From Paenibacillus glycanilyticus (GTDB lineage Bacteria; Bacillota; Bacilli; Paenibacillales; Paenibacillaceae), in contig NZ_BSSQ01000013.1 in NCBI RefSeq assembly GCF_030161375.1, positions 186,001-250,000 on the forward strand: a DNA stretch of 64,000 nucleotides, given 5' to 3'. Positions within the stretch are counted from its first letter, which is position 1. Each line of letters starts with the position of its first letter. The translations under genes and the position numbers were made by a program. Below are positions 9,641 through 19,882 of the stretch, piece by piece. The notes beneath the pieces were generated by a model that was not told the origin of the DNA, made no database searches, and saw only the letters and a list, made by a program, of their open reading frames with translations.

Positions 9641-12049
9641 ATGAACAAGGGACGTATCATTGCCAATATCAATTTGAACTGGAAGTTTCATAGAGGCGAG
9701 GAGCCTCGTGGCTGGTATAAAGGGTTAGACGACTCCAATTGGCGCCAAGTTACGCTTCCTCACGATTGGTCGGTCGAAGAACCGTTCTCCGAAGAGCATT
9801 CCAGCGGAACGGGTTATCTGCCCGGCGGAATCGGTTGGTATAGAAAATCGCTCCATCTCCCCTCGAACCTGCAAGGCAAACGCGTCTACATTACTTTTGA
9901 AGGCGTTTACAACAACTCGCAAGTATGGTGCAACAGCTATTACATCGGCAAGCGGCCTTACGGCTACAGCTCTTTTACTTATGATATAACGGATTTTGTT
10001 TCGTTTGGAGACCAGGAGACGATCATTTCGGTAAAAGTCGACCATAAGGATATTGCGGATTCCAGATGGTTTACAGGCTCCGGCATTTACAGAGATGTGT
10101 ATCTGACGGTTACCGACCAGGTCCATATTGATACGTACGGCGTATTCGTAACGACTCCCGTCGTCTCTGAGGAACAAGCCGAAGTGGCGGTGAACGTACG
10201 GGTAGCAAGCGGTTCCGCCAAGGACGAGTCCGTGCAAATTAGGAACGTTCTGTTGGACCGGGACGGACAGGAAGTTCAAACGGTACACGGCAATCTTGCG
10301 GTGAATGGCGATTCCGCCAAAGATACGGAGCAGACGCTAATCGTGGCGAAGCCTAAGCTTTGGTCGCCGGACAGCCCGTATCTGTATACGTTAAGAACGG
10401 AAATTCTGCGGGACGGCGAGATCATTGACCAGGTTGAGACGCCGGCCGGCATCCGCTGGTTTGAGTTTGACGCGGCGAACGGCTTTTTCCTTAATGGCGT
10501 GAATATGAAAATGAAAGGCGTATGCGTGCATCACGACGCAGGCGCTTTAGGCGCTGCCGTTCCGGCCAAAGTATGGGTCCGCCGCCTTGAAGCGCTGAAG
10601 GAGCTTGGCTGCAACGCGATCCGGATGAGCCATAATCCGCCGGCATCAAATCTGCTGGATCTTTGCGATCGGATGGGCTTCCTCGTCATCGACGAGGCGT
10701 TTGACGAATGGGAAGGCGTGAAGAACAAATGGTCGACGGGTCATAACGTGTATCCGCCGAAGCATTTTGGCTATTACGAAGATTTCCCGCAATGGGGCGA
10801 GATCGATCTGAAGGAAATGGTGCTGCGCGACCGCAACCATCCATCGATTATTATGTGGAGCATCGGCAACGAAGTGGATTATCCGAACGATCCTTATTGC
10901 CATCCCTATTTCGAGACGATGACGGGCAACAACGATGCGAACAAGCCGGCCGCGGAGCGTCAGTACGATCCGAACAAGCCTAATGCGGAGCGCCTTGCGG
11001 TAATCGCTAGACGTCTTGCGAAAGCGGTCAAGGAATGCGATACGACTAGGCCGGTGACGGCTGCTCTTGCTTTTCCGGAGCTGTCCAACCTGACGGGTTA
11101 CGCGGAAGCGCTCGACATTGTCGGCTACAACTACAAAGAGCATTTGTACGAGGAAGATCTTCGCAAATTCCCGGATCGCGTGACCTACGGAAGCGAAAAT
11201 GGCTCCAGCCTTGAAGCATGGCTGGCCGTCCGGGACAATGACGCGATGAGCGGACAATTCATCTGGACCGGCATCGATTATTTGGGCGAAGCCAAGGGCT
11301 GGCCGGTGCGCGTAGCCGGAGCGGGATTCATGGACACGGCGGGCTTCAAGAAAACAAGCTATTATTACCGTCAAAGCTTGTGGAGCGATAACCCGGTGCT
11401 GTTCCTTACGGCGATCAAAGCGGAGGATTCCGAGAAGGGTTCAAGAAGATGGACCGGCGGCGTACCGCATTGGAATTGGGGAGCGGGAGAGCAGCTGAAG
11501 GTCAGCTGCCACACGAATTGCGAAGAGGTTGAATTGTTCCTGAACGGCCGATCGCTTGGCGTGAAGAAGCTTGCGGACGCGCCGGAGCTGTATCTGGCAT
11601 GGGAAACCGCTTATGAAGAAGGAACACTGGAAGCCGTGGCGAAGGGCAAGGACGGAGAGAACTTGACTTGTGCCCTCGTAACGGTAGCTGAGGCAGCCCG
11701 GCTGCAGATGAAGACGGATGCTGCCGAACTTCAAGCCGATGGCCAAGATCTTGCGCATGTAGAGATTCAGGTGACGGATGCGGAAGGGCGTCCGGTCTAT
11801 CTGGCAGATCATCCGATCGCGGTTAGCATTGAAGGTCCAGGCGAAATTATCGGACTCGAGAATGGCGACATTCAAGACCTGGAGCCGTTCAGCTCGCGCA
11901 TACGCAAAGCCCACCGCGGCAAACTTCTGGCCTATGTGAGAGCCACAACGGAAGCGGGAGAGATTAAGGTGACCGCATCGGGAGAGGGACTTCAATCCTG
12001 CGAAGCGACCATTCAATCGATTCATAGAGCAGTAGCCGTCAACGCGTAA
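9641..12049 (+). CDS. Beta-galactosidase/glycoside hydrolase family 2
   Basis: An 802-residue cytoplasmic GH2 enzyme: N-terminal jelly-roll sugar-binding domain (LPHDWSVEEPF, GIGWYRK), immunoglobulin-like domain, TIM barrel with acid/base Glu411 (IIMWSIGNEVDYP) and nucleophile Glu519 (YGSENGSS), then DUF4982-like and Ig-like C-terminal domains. The ATG at 9641 follows GGAAGGGG; an in-frame GTG at 9602 has none. The GNE and SEN contexts fit beta-galactosidase, but other GH2 activities such as alpha-L-arabinopyranosidase cannot be excluded. It is co-transcribed with the GH172 gene 64 bp later. Confidence 0.88.
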   Translation: MNKGRIIANINLNWKFHRGEEPRGWYKGLDDSNWRQVTLPHDWSVEEPFSEEHSSGTGYLPGGIGWYRKSLHLPSNLQGKRVYITFEGVYNNSQVWCNSYYIGKRPYGYSSFTYDITDFVSFGDQETIISVKVDHKDIADSRWFTGSGIYRDVYLTVTDQVHIDTYGVFVTTPVVSEEQAEVAVNVRVASGSAKDESVQIRNVLLDRDGQEVQTVHGNLAVNGDSAKDTEQTLIVAKPKLWSPDSPYLYTLRTEILRDGEIIDQVETPAGIRWFEFDAANGFFLNGVNMKMKGVCVHHDAGALGAAVPAKVWVRRLEALKELGCNAIRMSHNPPASNLLDLCDRMGFLVIDEAFDEWEGVKNKWSTGHNVYPPKHFGYYEDFPQWGEIDLKEMVLRDRNHPSIIMWSIGNEVDYPNDPYCHPYFETMTGNNDANKPAAERQYDPNKPNAERLAVIARRLAKAVKECDTTRPVTAALAFPELSNLTGYAEALDIVGYNYKEHLYEEDLRKFPDRVTYGSENGSSLEAWLAVRDNDAMSGQFIWTGIDYLGEAKGWPVRVAGAGFMDTAGFKKTSYYYRQSLWSDNPVLFLTAIKAEDSEKGSRRWTGGVPHWNWGAGEQLKVSCHTNCEEVELFLNGRSLGVKKLADAPELYLAWETAYEEGTLEAVAKGKDGENLTCALVTVAEAARLQMKTDAAELQADGQDLAHVEIQVTDAEGRPVYLADHPIAVSIEGPGEIIGLENGDIQDLEPFSSRIRKAHRGKLLAYVRATTEAGEIKVTASGEGLQSCEATIQSIHRAVAVNA

Positions 12050-12112
12050 GAAGCTATCCTTTTACCAACATACCTATTTTAAATTATAAGAATTATGGGA
12101 GGCAAACGACTT

Positions 12113-13192
12113 ATGAACGCTTTTAACGGATTAGGCATGGGGCTTGGCAATTTGGCAAGAGTTTCGAACGCGGTATCGAGATCGATTTCTCCGGAAAATT
12201 TTACGGGCGAGAAGGGGAAAGGGGCGATGGCAACGGAAGGCACGGGCGCTCAAGCGGCGCGCGACCTTGGTCTTGGCTGGAAGGTATCGCCTTCGGTTAA
12301 TATCCCGGGCCATTCCGAGTTTACGATGGGCGTGATCGACGGACCGGGCGTTATTCAGAACATTTGGCTGACCTGCTCTCATCAGGTAGTGAGATCTCTG
12401 ATCTTCAAAATCTATTGGGACGAGGAAGAAGAACCTTCCGTATACGTGCCGGTCGGGGACTTCTTCTGCAACGGCTGGGGTGAGCGGGCGCTTGTCAATT
12501 CGATGCCGATCTCGGTGAATCCGGCGGGAGGTTTCAACAGCTATTGGGAAATGCCTTTCCGTAAAAAAGCGCGGGTTGTCATGCAGAACCTGTCGCATGA
12601 ATCCACGGTTCTGTACTATCAGATCAACTACACGCTGACGGAAGTTCCGGACGATATGGCGTATTTCCACGCCCAATGGCGGCGCAGCAATCCGGTCCAA
12701 TACAAAGATGTCCATACGATTGTTGACGGGATTAAAGGCAAAGGGCATTACGTCGGTACTTATCTTGCTTGGCAAGTGAACAGCAACAACTGGTGGGGAG
12801 AAGGAGAAGTGAAGTTCTACATGGACGGCGACAAGGAGTATCCAACGATCTGCAGCACGGGGACGGAGGATTATTTCGGAGGCGCTTGGAACTGGGATAT
12901 GAACGGGCAATACGTGACGTATTCCACGCCGTTCCTCGGCATGCACCAGGCGATCAAAGCCGACGGGTTGTATAAGGCGAACCAGCGCTTTGGCATGTAC
13001 CGGTTCCATGTGATGGACCCGATCCGTTTCGAGGATGATCTGAAGGTGACGATTCAAGCGCTAGGCTGGCGCTCGCATGGACGTTATTTGCCGCTGCAGG
13101 ACGACATTGCTTCGGTGGCTTACTGGTATCAGCTGGAGCCGCATGCGGCTCATCCGCCAATGCCGGGCATTGACGAACTGGAGATTATCTAA
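12113..13192 (+). CDS. DUF2961/GH172-family protein
   Basis: A 359-residue protein of the DUF2961 family, now assigned to glycoside hydrolase family 172 (fructofuranose or arabinofuranose-active). Family landmarks are GVIDGPGVIQNIWLT near residue 75, PVGDFFCNGWG, NPAGGFNSYWEMPF and the highly conserved STGTEDYFGGAWNW near 250-263, whose Glu is a catalytic candidate. No signal peptide. The ATG at 12113 has GGGAGG 10 bases upstream. Pairing with a GH2 enzyme under one AraC regulator suggests joint breakdown of an arabinose- or galactose-bearing oligosaccharide; the substrate is unknown. Confidence 0.85.
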   Translation: MNAFNGLGMGLGNLARVSNAVSRSISPENFTGEKGKGAMATEGTGAQAARDLGLGWKVSPSVNIPGHSEFTMGVIDGPGVIQNIWLTCSHQVVRSLIFKIYWDEEEEPSVYVPVGDFFCNGWGERALVNSMPISVNPAGGFNSYWEMPFRKKARVVMQNLSHESTVLYYQINYTLTEVPDDMAYFHAQWRRSNPVQYKDVHTIVDGIKGKGHYVGTYLAWQVNSNNWWGEGEVKFYMDGDKEYPTICSTGTEDYFGGAWNWDMNGQYVTYSTPFLGMHQAIKADGLYKANQRFGMYRFHVMDPIRFEDDLKVTIQALGWRSHGRYLPLQDDIASVAYWYQLEPHAAHPPMPGIDELEII

Positions 13193-13203
13193 ATAGCATT
13201 CAA

Positions 13204-13250
13204 AAAGGCTGGCCTCAAAGTCGATGGACTTGAGGCCAGCCTTTGTTGTT
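13204..13250. terminator. Bidirectional terminator
   Basis: Fifteen-base arms AAAGGCTGGCCTCAA / TTGAGGCCAGCCTTT with TTGTTTT downstream. It separates the convergent GH172 (+) and cupin (-) genes. Confidence 0.88.
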
Positions 13251-13667
13251 TTAATACCAACCTATTAGTTCGGCTTCGTATTGTTCGAACAACTTGCGCA
13301 TAGCTTCTTCGCTGCGATCCGATGCGGCATGAATGCTCTGGATCAACTCGTTGATCCGTGCGGTCATGATCAGGAGATAACGCGCGGGTTCGGCCTTTGG
13401 ATTCCAGTAGGTATGGGCGGTTCCGCGAGGAACCATCACGGAGTCGCCGGCTTTCGCCTCTATGATTTGGCCGCCAATCCGAAAGCCAAGCGTTCCTTCC
13501 AGCACATACCACGCTTCATCGTCCTCGCGATGAAGATGCAAGGGGGCAATCCAGTAAGGCTCTGCTCCTTCCTCGCATCCTTCCGCCGTCCATTCGGCGA
13601 TAACCAGGTTGGCTCCCGCAGCTGACAGCAATTGTCCTGCAAGCGGTGAAGCAAGTACGTCTTTCAT
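13251..13667 (-). CDS. Cupin-domain protein
   Basis: A 138-residue single-domain cupin. The two metal-binding motifs are visible: PLHLHREDDEAWYVLEGTLGF (H-x-H, E) near residues 42-62 and MVPRGTAHTYWN (His) near 78-89. The enzymatic or binding role is unknown. Its ATG overlaps the stop of the upstream AraC gene (ATGA), so the two are co-translated. It may be a sugar-modifying or isomerase-type cupin controlled by that regulator. Confidence 0.8.
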   Translation of the reverse strand: MKDVLASPLAGQLLSAAGANLVIAEWTAEGCEEGAEPYWIAPLHLHREDDEAWYVLEGTLGFRIGGQIIEAKAGDSVMVPRGTAHTYWNPKAEPARYLLIMTARINELIQSIHAASDRSEEAMRKLFEQYEAELIGWY

Positions 13668-14539
13668 ATCGTTTGCCCCTTTCGAAGGTCCCGCGGCGTT
13701 ACGCCTCTCAGCTGGCGGAACAGCTTCGAGAAGCTGTTTATGCTGCTGCAGCCGATCTCGGCGGCAATGTCCGTGACGCTCATGGTTGTATTTTTCAACA
13801 GATATTCGGCTTTGTTAATCCGGTTAAGATTCGTGTATTGCACAAACGTCTGACCGGTCATCTTCTTGAACATCCGGCAGAAATGGTAAGGGCTCATATG
13901 AACCCGCGCGGCTGCCTGCTCGACCGTTACGCGCTGGGCAACGTCGGATTCCAGAAGGGTTAGAAGCTCTTTGAATAAATCTGTTCTAGCGCGAAAAGCG
14001 TTCATCTCGCTATCGCTGCGCTGCATGACGGTGAATTCCCGGCATAGCCAGGTAAAAAGCAGCTGGCAATGCGCCCGGACCGCAAGCTCGTAACCCCGCG
14101 GTTTCCGTTCGAACTCTTCCGCCAACCGTAACGTGGTGTTCTTCAGAAGCGGATACCAGGGGTCGGTTTGCTCAATCCGGTTCGCAATCATCGACATGCC
14201 GTTTGTGTAAGGAGCGACCAGATCGACGATATGCGGCTCCTTCAGGCCAAGTATAGAAGAATTGAACACAAGCGCGTACACCGTAAACGGCTCATTCGGA
14301 CGAACGGCCGCGGCAGCGTGCAGCTCGCCGCTGTTGACGAACAACAAGTCGCCGGGCTTTGTCGGGAACGGCTGTCCGCCGATGGTATAAAGCACCTCTC
14401 CGCTTTCAACGTAGATCAGCTCGAAATGCTCATGCCAATGAAGCCGCAGCGAGCATCCGGGCCTGAAGGTCGGGTGAAACACATTGATCGGCAAAGCCGG
14501 ATCGGTCATCACGGTATTTTCCCATAAATCGCTTCGCAT
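13664..14539 (-). CDS. AraC-family regulator with cupin sensor domain
   Basis: A 291-residue AraC regulator: N-terminal cupin (LHWHEHFELIYVESGEVLYTIGG, then FVNSGELHAAAAV) and C-terminal double HTH (VTVEQAAARVHMSPYHFCRMFKK and VTDIAAEIGCSSINSFSKLFRQ). GGAGG lies 8-9 bases before the ATG at 14539. It overlaps the downstream cupin gene by four bases and is divergent from the MATE exporter. An imperfect inverted repeat (ACATTAATC ... GGTTAATGT, 14608-14637) in the shared upstream region is a possible operator. Confidence 0.87.
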   Translation of the reverse strand: MRSDLWENTVMTDPALPINVFHPTFRPGCSLRLHWHEHFELIYVESGEVLYTIGGQPFPTKPGDLLFVNSGELHAAAAVRPNEPFTVYALVFNSSILGLKEPHIVDLVAPYTNGMSMIANRIEQTDPWYPLLKNTTLRLAEEFERKPRGYELAVRAHCQLLFTWLCREFTVMQRSDSEMNAFRARTDLFKELLTLLESDVAQRVTVEQAAARVHMSPYHFCRMFKKMTGQTFVQYTNLNRINKAEYLLKNTTMSVTDIAAEIGCSSINSFSKLFRQLRGVTPRDLRKGQTI

Positions 14540-14724
14540 TGGAGCTGCCTCCAGCCTTCAAATTAGCAAGATCGGAATAATAAAGAACAAGAAGCGTTAA
14601 GACATTAATCGGTGAACGTTCTATATTGGTTAATGTTATCACATGCGGAAGCTCGCGTGGATATCGAATCTCATAATTGTTGGAAGCAAAATGGGCTAAA
14701 CAGGCCGGGAGGGTAAGGACAGCT

Positions 14725-16104
14725 ATGAGCGAGGTTAACAAGGGCAGGTCCATTTCTTTATACGCGCTTGCATGGCCAATCGCCATCGAGTTGATTTTAC
14801 AGTTTCTCATGGGGACCGTGGACTCTTTGATGGTCAGCCGATTGGGCGATAATGCGGTATCGGCCGTAGGCGTATCCAATCAGGTCATGCGTTCCTTGCT
14901 TACGATCTTTGTGCTCATTAACGGCGGAGCGGGTATTGTCATCGCTCGGAGATGGGGAGCGGGCGACACGAATACCGCAAGGCGCGCAGCGGCAATGGCC
15001 ATTAAAGTAGGGTTGATCGGCGGGGTGGCCGTTAGTTTTCTGTTCGCTTTTGGCTCGGGTACTATCGTGCGTCTAATGGGGACGCCCGCCGAAGTAGTGC
15101 CGCAGGCAACGACGTACATGGCGTTTATCGGTGGCTGCTCCATTCTGACGGAGCTAACTATGATGCTGACGGTCATGATCCGCAATACCGGCAATACGCG
15201 GGGACCGATGATGATTGCCATCGGGATGAACGTTGTTCACGTGCTGCTGAACTATGTGTTCATATTTGGCGAGCTTGGCTTCCCGCAGATGGGGATTGAG
15301 GGGATAGGCATCTCGACGATTATTAGCCGTTTGCTTGCGGTTCTGGTCGGAGTGTGGCTGCTGCTCCGTTCGTTTCCAAGCAAGTTCCAGCCGAGCGACT
15401 GGCGCGGATTTGACCGCCCGCTGCTGAAAGAGATGATCGGCATCGGGCTGCCGAACCTGGGGAATGCCGCTTCCTGGGGGTACTCGCAAATCGTTACGCT
15501 GGCGATTGTCTCGTCGATGGGAGCGGTCCAACTGGCGGCTTTCTCGTACTTCAATATTATCCAGCAGCTGCCTTGGCTGATTGGCAATTCCATCGGCATG
15601 GCCGTCCAGATTCAATGCGGCCAGCTGTACGGCGCGAAACGGTACGACGAGGTATACCGCGCTCCGTACCGGGCGGCGGCCATCGGCATGCTTCCCACCT
15701 TAGCGCTGGCGGTTATGCTGTATGCTTTTGGCCATACGACGATTGGTTGGTTTACGGCAGACCGGGACATTGCGGGCATCCTGCTGCCCTTGTTCTTCTG
15801 GTGCATGATTTGGCAGCCGATGCGAACTTGGACGTATACGTTCATTCAATCGTTAACGGCTATTGGCGAAGCCCGGTTTGTAGCGCTGAGCAGCGTGCTT
15901 GGGATGTGGATTTTCGCGACGGGCGGGGCTTATGTGTTTGGCGTGCTGCTCGACATGGGAGTAATGGGAGCGCTGGTAGGCCTGCTGCTGGATGAGCTGT
16001 TCCGGGCTATCCTCGTCGGCACGCGCTGGATCCGCCGCCGCAAGCTGCCCCGGCAGCAAGGAGAGCCGGCTGAAGCGGCTCAGCAAGAAGCCATCCCTTT
16101 ATAG
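14725..16104 (+). CDS. MATE-family multidrug/cation efflux transporter
   Basis: A 459-residue integral membrane protein with about 12 hydrophobic segments, starting at SISLYALAWPIAIELILQFLMGTVDSLMVSRLGD, the usual opening of the MATE fold (residues 9-42). It exports drugs or metabolites by Na+ or H+ antiport in the inner membrane. The ATG at 14725 has GGGAGG upstream; the in-frame TTG at 14677 does not. The last codons lie inside a perfect terminator hairpin. Substrate unknown. Confidence 0.88.
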   Translation: MSEVNKGRSISLYALAWPIAIELILQFLMGTVDSLMVSRLGDNAVSAVGVSNQVMRSLLTIFVLINGGAGIVIARRWGAGDTNTARRAAAMAIKVGLIGGVAVSFLFAFGSGTIVRLMGTPAEVVPQATTYMAFIGGCSILTELTMMLTVMIRNTGNTRGPMMIAIGMNVVHVLLNYVFIFGELGFPQMGIEGIGISTIISRLLAVLVGVWLLLRSFPSKFQPSDWRGFDRPLLKEMIGIGLPNLGNAASWGYSQIVTLAIVSSMGAVQLAAFSYFNIIQQLPWLIGNSIGMAVQIQCGQLYGAKRYDEVYRAPYRAAAIGMLPTLALAVMLYAFGHTTIGWFTADRDIAGILLPLFFWCMIWQPMRTWTYTFIQSLTAIGEARFVALSSVLGMWIFATGGAYVFGVLLDMGVMGALVGLLLDELFRAILVGTRWIRRRKLPRQQGEPAEAAQQEAIPL

Positions 16105-16125
16105 GGAATGGCTTCTTGCTGTTTG
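16080..16125 (+). terminator. Rho-independent terminator overlapping the MATE stop
   Basis: CAGCAAGAAGCCAT-CCC and GGG-AATGGCTTCTTGCTG arms around TTTATA, followed by TTTGG. The stem includes the final codons of the transporter gene. Confidence 0.8.
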
Positions 16126-16177
16126 GTGTTTGGTGGGAGCTAAGTTGGAAATAAGGGATCTCATTTCCCATTCCCGG

Positions 16178-16245
16178 TTGACACCCAAAATCTCCATATT
16201 ATATAGTAAAAGCAAGGATTAGCACTCTCGATAAGGGAGTGCTAA
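16178..16245 (+). promoter_or_regulatory. SigA promoter with perfect CIRCE operator (HrcA)
   Basis: TTGACA at 16178 and TATAGT at 16202 (18-bp spacer) are followed by a perfect CIRCE element, TTAGCACTC-N9-GAGTGCTAA, at 16219-16245. CIRCE is the binding site of the heat-shock repressor HrcA; here it sits at the expected transcription start of htpG. Confidence 0.95.
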
Positions 16246-16281
16246 CGTAAACTCACGATTTGGAAGGAGAGCATCACACGA

Positions 16282-18162
16282 ATGGAAAAGCAACAGTTCA
16301 AAGCGGAATCGAAGCGCCTCTTGGAGATGATGATCAACTCCATTTATACGCAGCGCGAAATTTTCTTGAGAGAGCTGATTTCGAATGCCAGCGACGCGAT
16401 TGATAAAATCTACTACAAAGCTTTAACGGACGACCAGTTGGTCTTTAACAAAGAGAGCTATTACATAAAGGTAACGGTGGACAAAGCAAACCGTAAGCTG
16501 ATCCTCTCGGACACGGGCATCGGCATGACGCGCGAGGAGCTTGAGAACAATCTTGGCGTTATTGCCAAGAGCGGATCGCTTGCGTTCAAGAAGGAGAACG
16601 AAGCGAAGGAAGGCCACAACATTATCGGCCAATTCGGCGTAGGTTTCTACTCCGCGTTTATGGTGGCGGACAAGGTTGAGGTGATCAGCCGCGCGCTGGG
16701 CTCGGACGAAGCGTTCAAATGGGAGTCGGAAGGCGCGGAAGGCTACACGATTGCGACTGCGGACAAAGCGGGAGTAGGCACGGACATCATCATGACGATC
16801 AAGCCTAACACCGAGGACGACAACTACGACGAGTTTCTGGAAGAGTATCGCCTGAGAGCGATCATCAAGAAGTATTCCGACTTCATTCGTTACCCGATCA
16901 AGATGGATATGAAAGGCCAACGTCCCAAAGAAGGCAGCGAAGGCGAGTTCGAGGAATACCAAGAGGAACAAACGGTCAACAGCATGGTGCCGATCTGGCG
17001 CAAGAACAAAAGCGAGCTGACGCAGGAAGACTACGACAACTTCTACTTCGAGAAGCGTTACGGCTTCGACAAGCCGCTGAAGCATCTGCATATCAGCGCG
17101 GACGGCGCGGTGGTCTACAACGCGATCCTGTTCATTCCGGAGAATACGCCGTTTGATTACTATACCAAAGAGTTTGAAAAGGGCCTTGAGCTTTATTCGA
17201 ACGGCGTCCTCATTATGGACAAATGCGGGGATCTGCTGCCGGACTATTTCAGCTTCGTGAAAGGGATGGTCGACTCCGAGGATCTGTCGCTGAACATTTC
17301 CCGGGAACTGTTGCAGCATGACCGTCAATTGCAGCTGATCGCCAAGAACATCAAGAACAAAATCAAAAGCACGCTCCAAAGCCTGCTGAAGGAAGAGCGC
17401 GAGAAATACGATGGCTTCTACAAAGCGTTTGGCCGTCAGCTGAAGTTTGGCGTGTATAACGACTACGGCGCGAACAAGGACACGCTGCAGGATCTGCTGC
17501 TGTTCTACTCCTCGAAGGAGAAGAAGCAAGTTACGCTTGAGGAATACGTATCCCGCATGCCGGAAGATCAGAAATACATCTACTACGCGGCAGGCGAGTC
17601 GATCGACCGTCTGGAGAAGCTGCCGCAAGCCGAGATCGTAACGGACAAAGGCTACGAGCTGCTCTACTTCACCGACGATATCGACGAGTTCGCGATCAAG
17701 ATGATTGCGTCTTACAAAGACAAGTCGTTCAAGAACGTGTCCAGCGGCGATCTTGGCATTGAAGCGGACGAAGCGGAGAAACAAACCGAAGAAGAAGAGA
17801 ACGACAACAAGGATTTGTTCGCGGCCATGAAAGAAGTGCTTGGCGATAACGTGTCCGGCGTCAAAGCTTCGAAACGTCTCAAATCCCATCCGGTCTGCCT
17901 GTCGTCCGAAGGCGAAGTGACGATCGAGATGGAGAAGGTGCTGAAGGCGATGCCTAACGGCCAAGACGTGAAAGCGGACAAAGTGCTGGAAATTAACGTG
18001 AACCACGACGTGTTCAAAGCGCTGAAGGATGCTTACGCAACCGACCAAACCAAGCTGAGCCTCTACACGAGCCTGCTGTTCAACCAAGCGCTTCTGATCG
18101 AAGGCTTGACGGTACAGGATCCGGTTCAATTCACGAACGATATTTGCAAAATCATGCTGTAA
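16282..18162 (+). CDS. htpG: Chaperone protein HtpG (Hsp90)
   Basis: A 626-residue bacterial Hsp90: N-terminal GHKL ATPase ([41 protein letters not shown]), middle domain ([20 protein letters not shown]) and C-terminal dimerisation domain. A dimeric cytosolic ATP-dependent chaperone. GGAAGGAG precedes the ATG. It is monocistronic between terminators and sits behind a perfect CIRCE, so HrcA probably represses it. In Bacillus subtilis htpG is not in the HrcA regulon. Confidence 0.97.
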   Translation: MEKQQFKAESKRLLEMMINSIYTQREIFLRELISNASDAIDKIYYKALTDDQLVFNKESYYIKVTVDKANRKLILSDTGIGMTREELENNLGVIAKSGSLAFKKENEAKEGHNIIGQFGVGFYSAFMVADKVEVISRALGSDEAFKWESEGAEGYTIATADKAGVGTDIIMTIKPNTEDDNYDEFLEEYRLRAIIKKYSDFIRYPIKMDMKGQRPKEGSEGEFEEYQEEQTVNSMVPIWRKNKSELTQEDYDNFYFEKRYGFDKPLKHLHISADGAVVYNAILFIPENTPFDYYTKEFEKGLELYSNGVLIMDKCGDLLPDYFSFVKGMVDSEDLSLNISRELLQHDRQLQLIAKNIKNKIKSTLQSLLKEEREKYDGFYKAFGRQLKFGVYNDYGANKDTLQDLLLFYSSKEKKQVTLEEYVSRMPEDQKYIYYAAGESIDRLEKLPQAEIVTDKGYELLYFTDDIDEFAIKMIASYKDKSFKNVSSGDLGIEADEAEKQTEEEENDNKDLFAAMKEVLGDNVSGVKASKRLKSHPVCLSSEGEVTIEMEKVLKAMPNGQDVKADKVLEINVNHDVFKALKDAYATDQTKLSLYTSLLFNQALLIEGLTVQDPVQFTNDICKIML

Positions 18163-18199
18163 TCGCCAGGCAATAACCTGTCCGAGCAGACAGCAGACG

Positions 18200-18231
18200 A
18201 AGCCGGCCCCGCAAGGGGACCGGCTTTTTTG
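18200..18231 (+). terminator. Rho-independent terminator
   Basis: AAGCCGGCCCC-GCAA-GGGGACCGGCTT followed by TTTT. Ends htpG. Confidence 0.9.
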
Positions 18232-18360
18232 AGTTTGCGTTCTACCATCAACCTGACACGCATAAGCTTGTATCACTATGGTAGCGTTTGCACGGAACTG
18301 CGCGTCGGAATCTATCAATAACGCTAGCAAGCTACTTGTCGAAAAGGAGATGGTTAACCC

Positions 18361-19881
18361 ATGATTTACGCTGAGCCGGGCAGGCAGGATTCGAAGATTA
18401 CGTTCAAGAAGAGGTACGACAACTACATAGGGGGCCGCTGGACGCCGCCAACGCAAGGCCAATATTTCGAAAATGTTTCTCCCGTGAACAACGCGGCTTT
18501 CTGCGAAGTCGCCCGTTCCACGGCTCAGGACGTTGAGCTTGCGCTCGACGCGGCGCATGCGGCCAAAGCCGACTGGGGGCGGACTTCCGCGGCGGAACGC
18601 GCGAACATCCTGAATCGGATCGCCGACCGGATCGAGAGCAACCTCGAGACGCTCGCCGTTGCCGAGACTTGGGATAACGGCAAGCCGATCCGCGAATGCC
18701 TCGCGGCGGACCTGCCTCTTGCGATCGACCACTTCCGGTATTTCGCAGGCTGCATCCGGGCCCAGGAAGGATCCCTCAGCCAACTCGACAACGACACGGT
18801 TGCTTACCACTATCATGAGCCGCTTGGCGTCGTTGGCCAGATCATTCCATGGAACTTCCCGCTGCTCATGGCCACGTGGAAGCTTGCTCCGGCGCTCGCG
18901 GCTGGCAACTGCGTCGTGCTGAAGCCCGCGGAGCAGACGCCGGCTTCGATCTGCGTGCTGATGGAGCTGATTGAGGATTTGCTGCCTGCTGGCGTTGTTA
19001 ACATCGTGAACGGCTTCGGGCTGGAAGCGGGCAAGCCGCTCGCCTCAAGCAACCGGATTGCGAAGATTGCTTTTACGGGCGAAACGACAACCGGCCGGCT
19101 CATCATGCAATACGCCTCGCAAAATCTCATTCCGGTGACGCTCGAGCTAGGCGGGAAGTCGCCAAACATCTTCTTCGAAGATATTATGGCGAAGGACGAT
19201 GCTTTGTTCGACAAGGCGCTGGAAGGGTTTACGTTGTTTGCGCTCAACCAAGGGGAAGTGTGTACATGTCCATCTCGCGCGCTAATCCAGGAATCGATCT
19301 ACGACAGCTTTATGGAGAAGGCGCTGCGGCGCGTAGCCTCCATCAAGCAAGGCAATCCGCTCGATACGGATACGATGATCGGAGCTCAGGTGTCGACCGA
19401 GCAAATGGAAAAAATCTTAAGCTACATCGACATCGGCCGCCAAGAAGGCGCCGAATGCCTGATTGGCGGAGGCCGCGCGGCTATCGAGGGCGATATTTCG
19501 CAAGGCTACTACATTCAGCCGACCGTGCTTCGCGGGGATAACGGCATGAGGATTTTCCAGGAGGAGATCTTTGGACCGGTTGTTGCCGTCACGACCTTCC
19601 GCTCGCCGGAGGAAGCGCTGGCGATTGCCAATGATACGCTGTACGGCCTTGGCGCAGGCGTATGGACAAGGGACATTAACGCAGCGTTCCGGATGGGCCG
19701 CCAGATCGAAGCGGGCCGCGTCTGGACGAACTGCTACCATGCTTACCCGGCGCATGCGGCGTTTGGCGGCTACAAGATGTCCGGCGTTGGCCGCGAGAAC
19801 CACAAGATGATGCTGTCGCATTACCAGCAGACGAAAAACCTGCTCGTCAGCTACAGCCCCGATGCGTTAGGCTTCTTCTAA
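18361..19881 (+). CDS. Aldehyde dehydrogenase (AldB/ExaC type)
   Basis: A 506-residue NAD(P)+-dependent aldehyde dehydrogenase. Landmarks are [38 protein letters not shown] (general-base Glu) and [12 protein letters not shown], where the first Cys of CTC aligns with the catalytic thiol. C-terminal [25 protein letters not shown] is typical of the acetaldehyde/long-chain aldehyde AldB-ExaC clade. AAAAGGAG lies 13 bases before the ATG. A DUF779 gene starts one base after its stop, the usual arrangement in this clade. Substrate probably acetaldehyde or another short aldehyde. Confidence 0.92.
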   Translation: MIYAEPGRQDSKITFKKRYDNYIGGRWTPPTQGQYFENVSPVNNAAFCEVARSTAQDVELALDAAHAAKADWGRTSAAERANILNRIADRIESNLETLAVAETWDNGKPIRECLAADLPLAIDHFRYFAGCIRAQEGSLSQLDNDTVAYHYHEPLGVVGQIIPWNFPLLMATWKLAPALAAGNCVVLKPAEQTPASICVLMELIEDLLPAGVVNIVNGFGLEAGKPLASSNRIAKIAFTGETTTGRLIMQYASQNLIPVTLELGGKSPNIFFEDIMAKDDALFDKALEGFTLFALNQGEVCTCPSRALIQESIYDSFMEKALRRVASIKQGNPLDTDTMIGAQVSTEQMEKILSYIDIGRQEGAECLIGGGRAAIEGDISQGYYIQPTVLRGDNGMRIFQEEIFGPVVAVTTFRSPEEALAIANDTLYGLGAGVWTRDINAAFRMGRQIEAGRVWTNCYHAYPAHAAFGGYKMSGVGRENHKMMLSHYQQTKNLLVSYSPDALGFF

Positions 19882-19882
19882 T

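Noticed and set aside
16423..18816. 797-residue open frame on the minus strand opposite htpG
   Set aside because: Shadow frame produced by htpG and aldehyde dehydrogenase codon bias; no ribosome site, no family resemblance.
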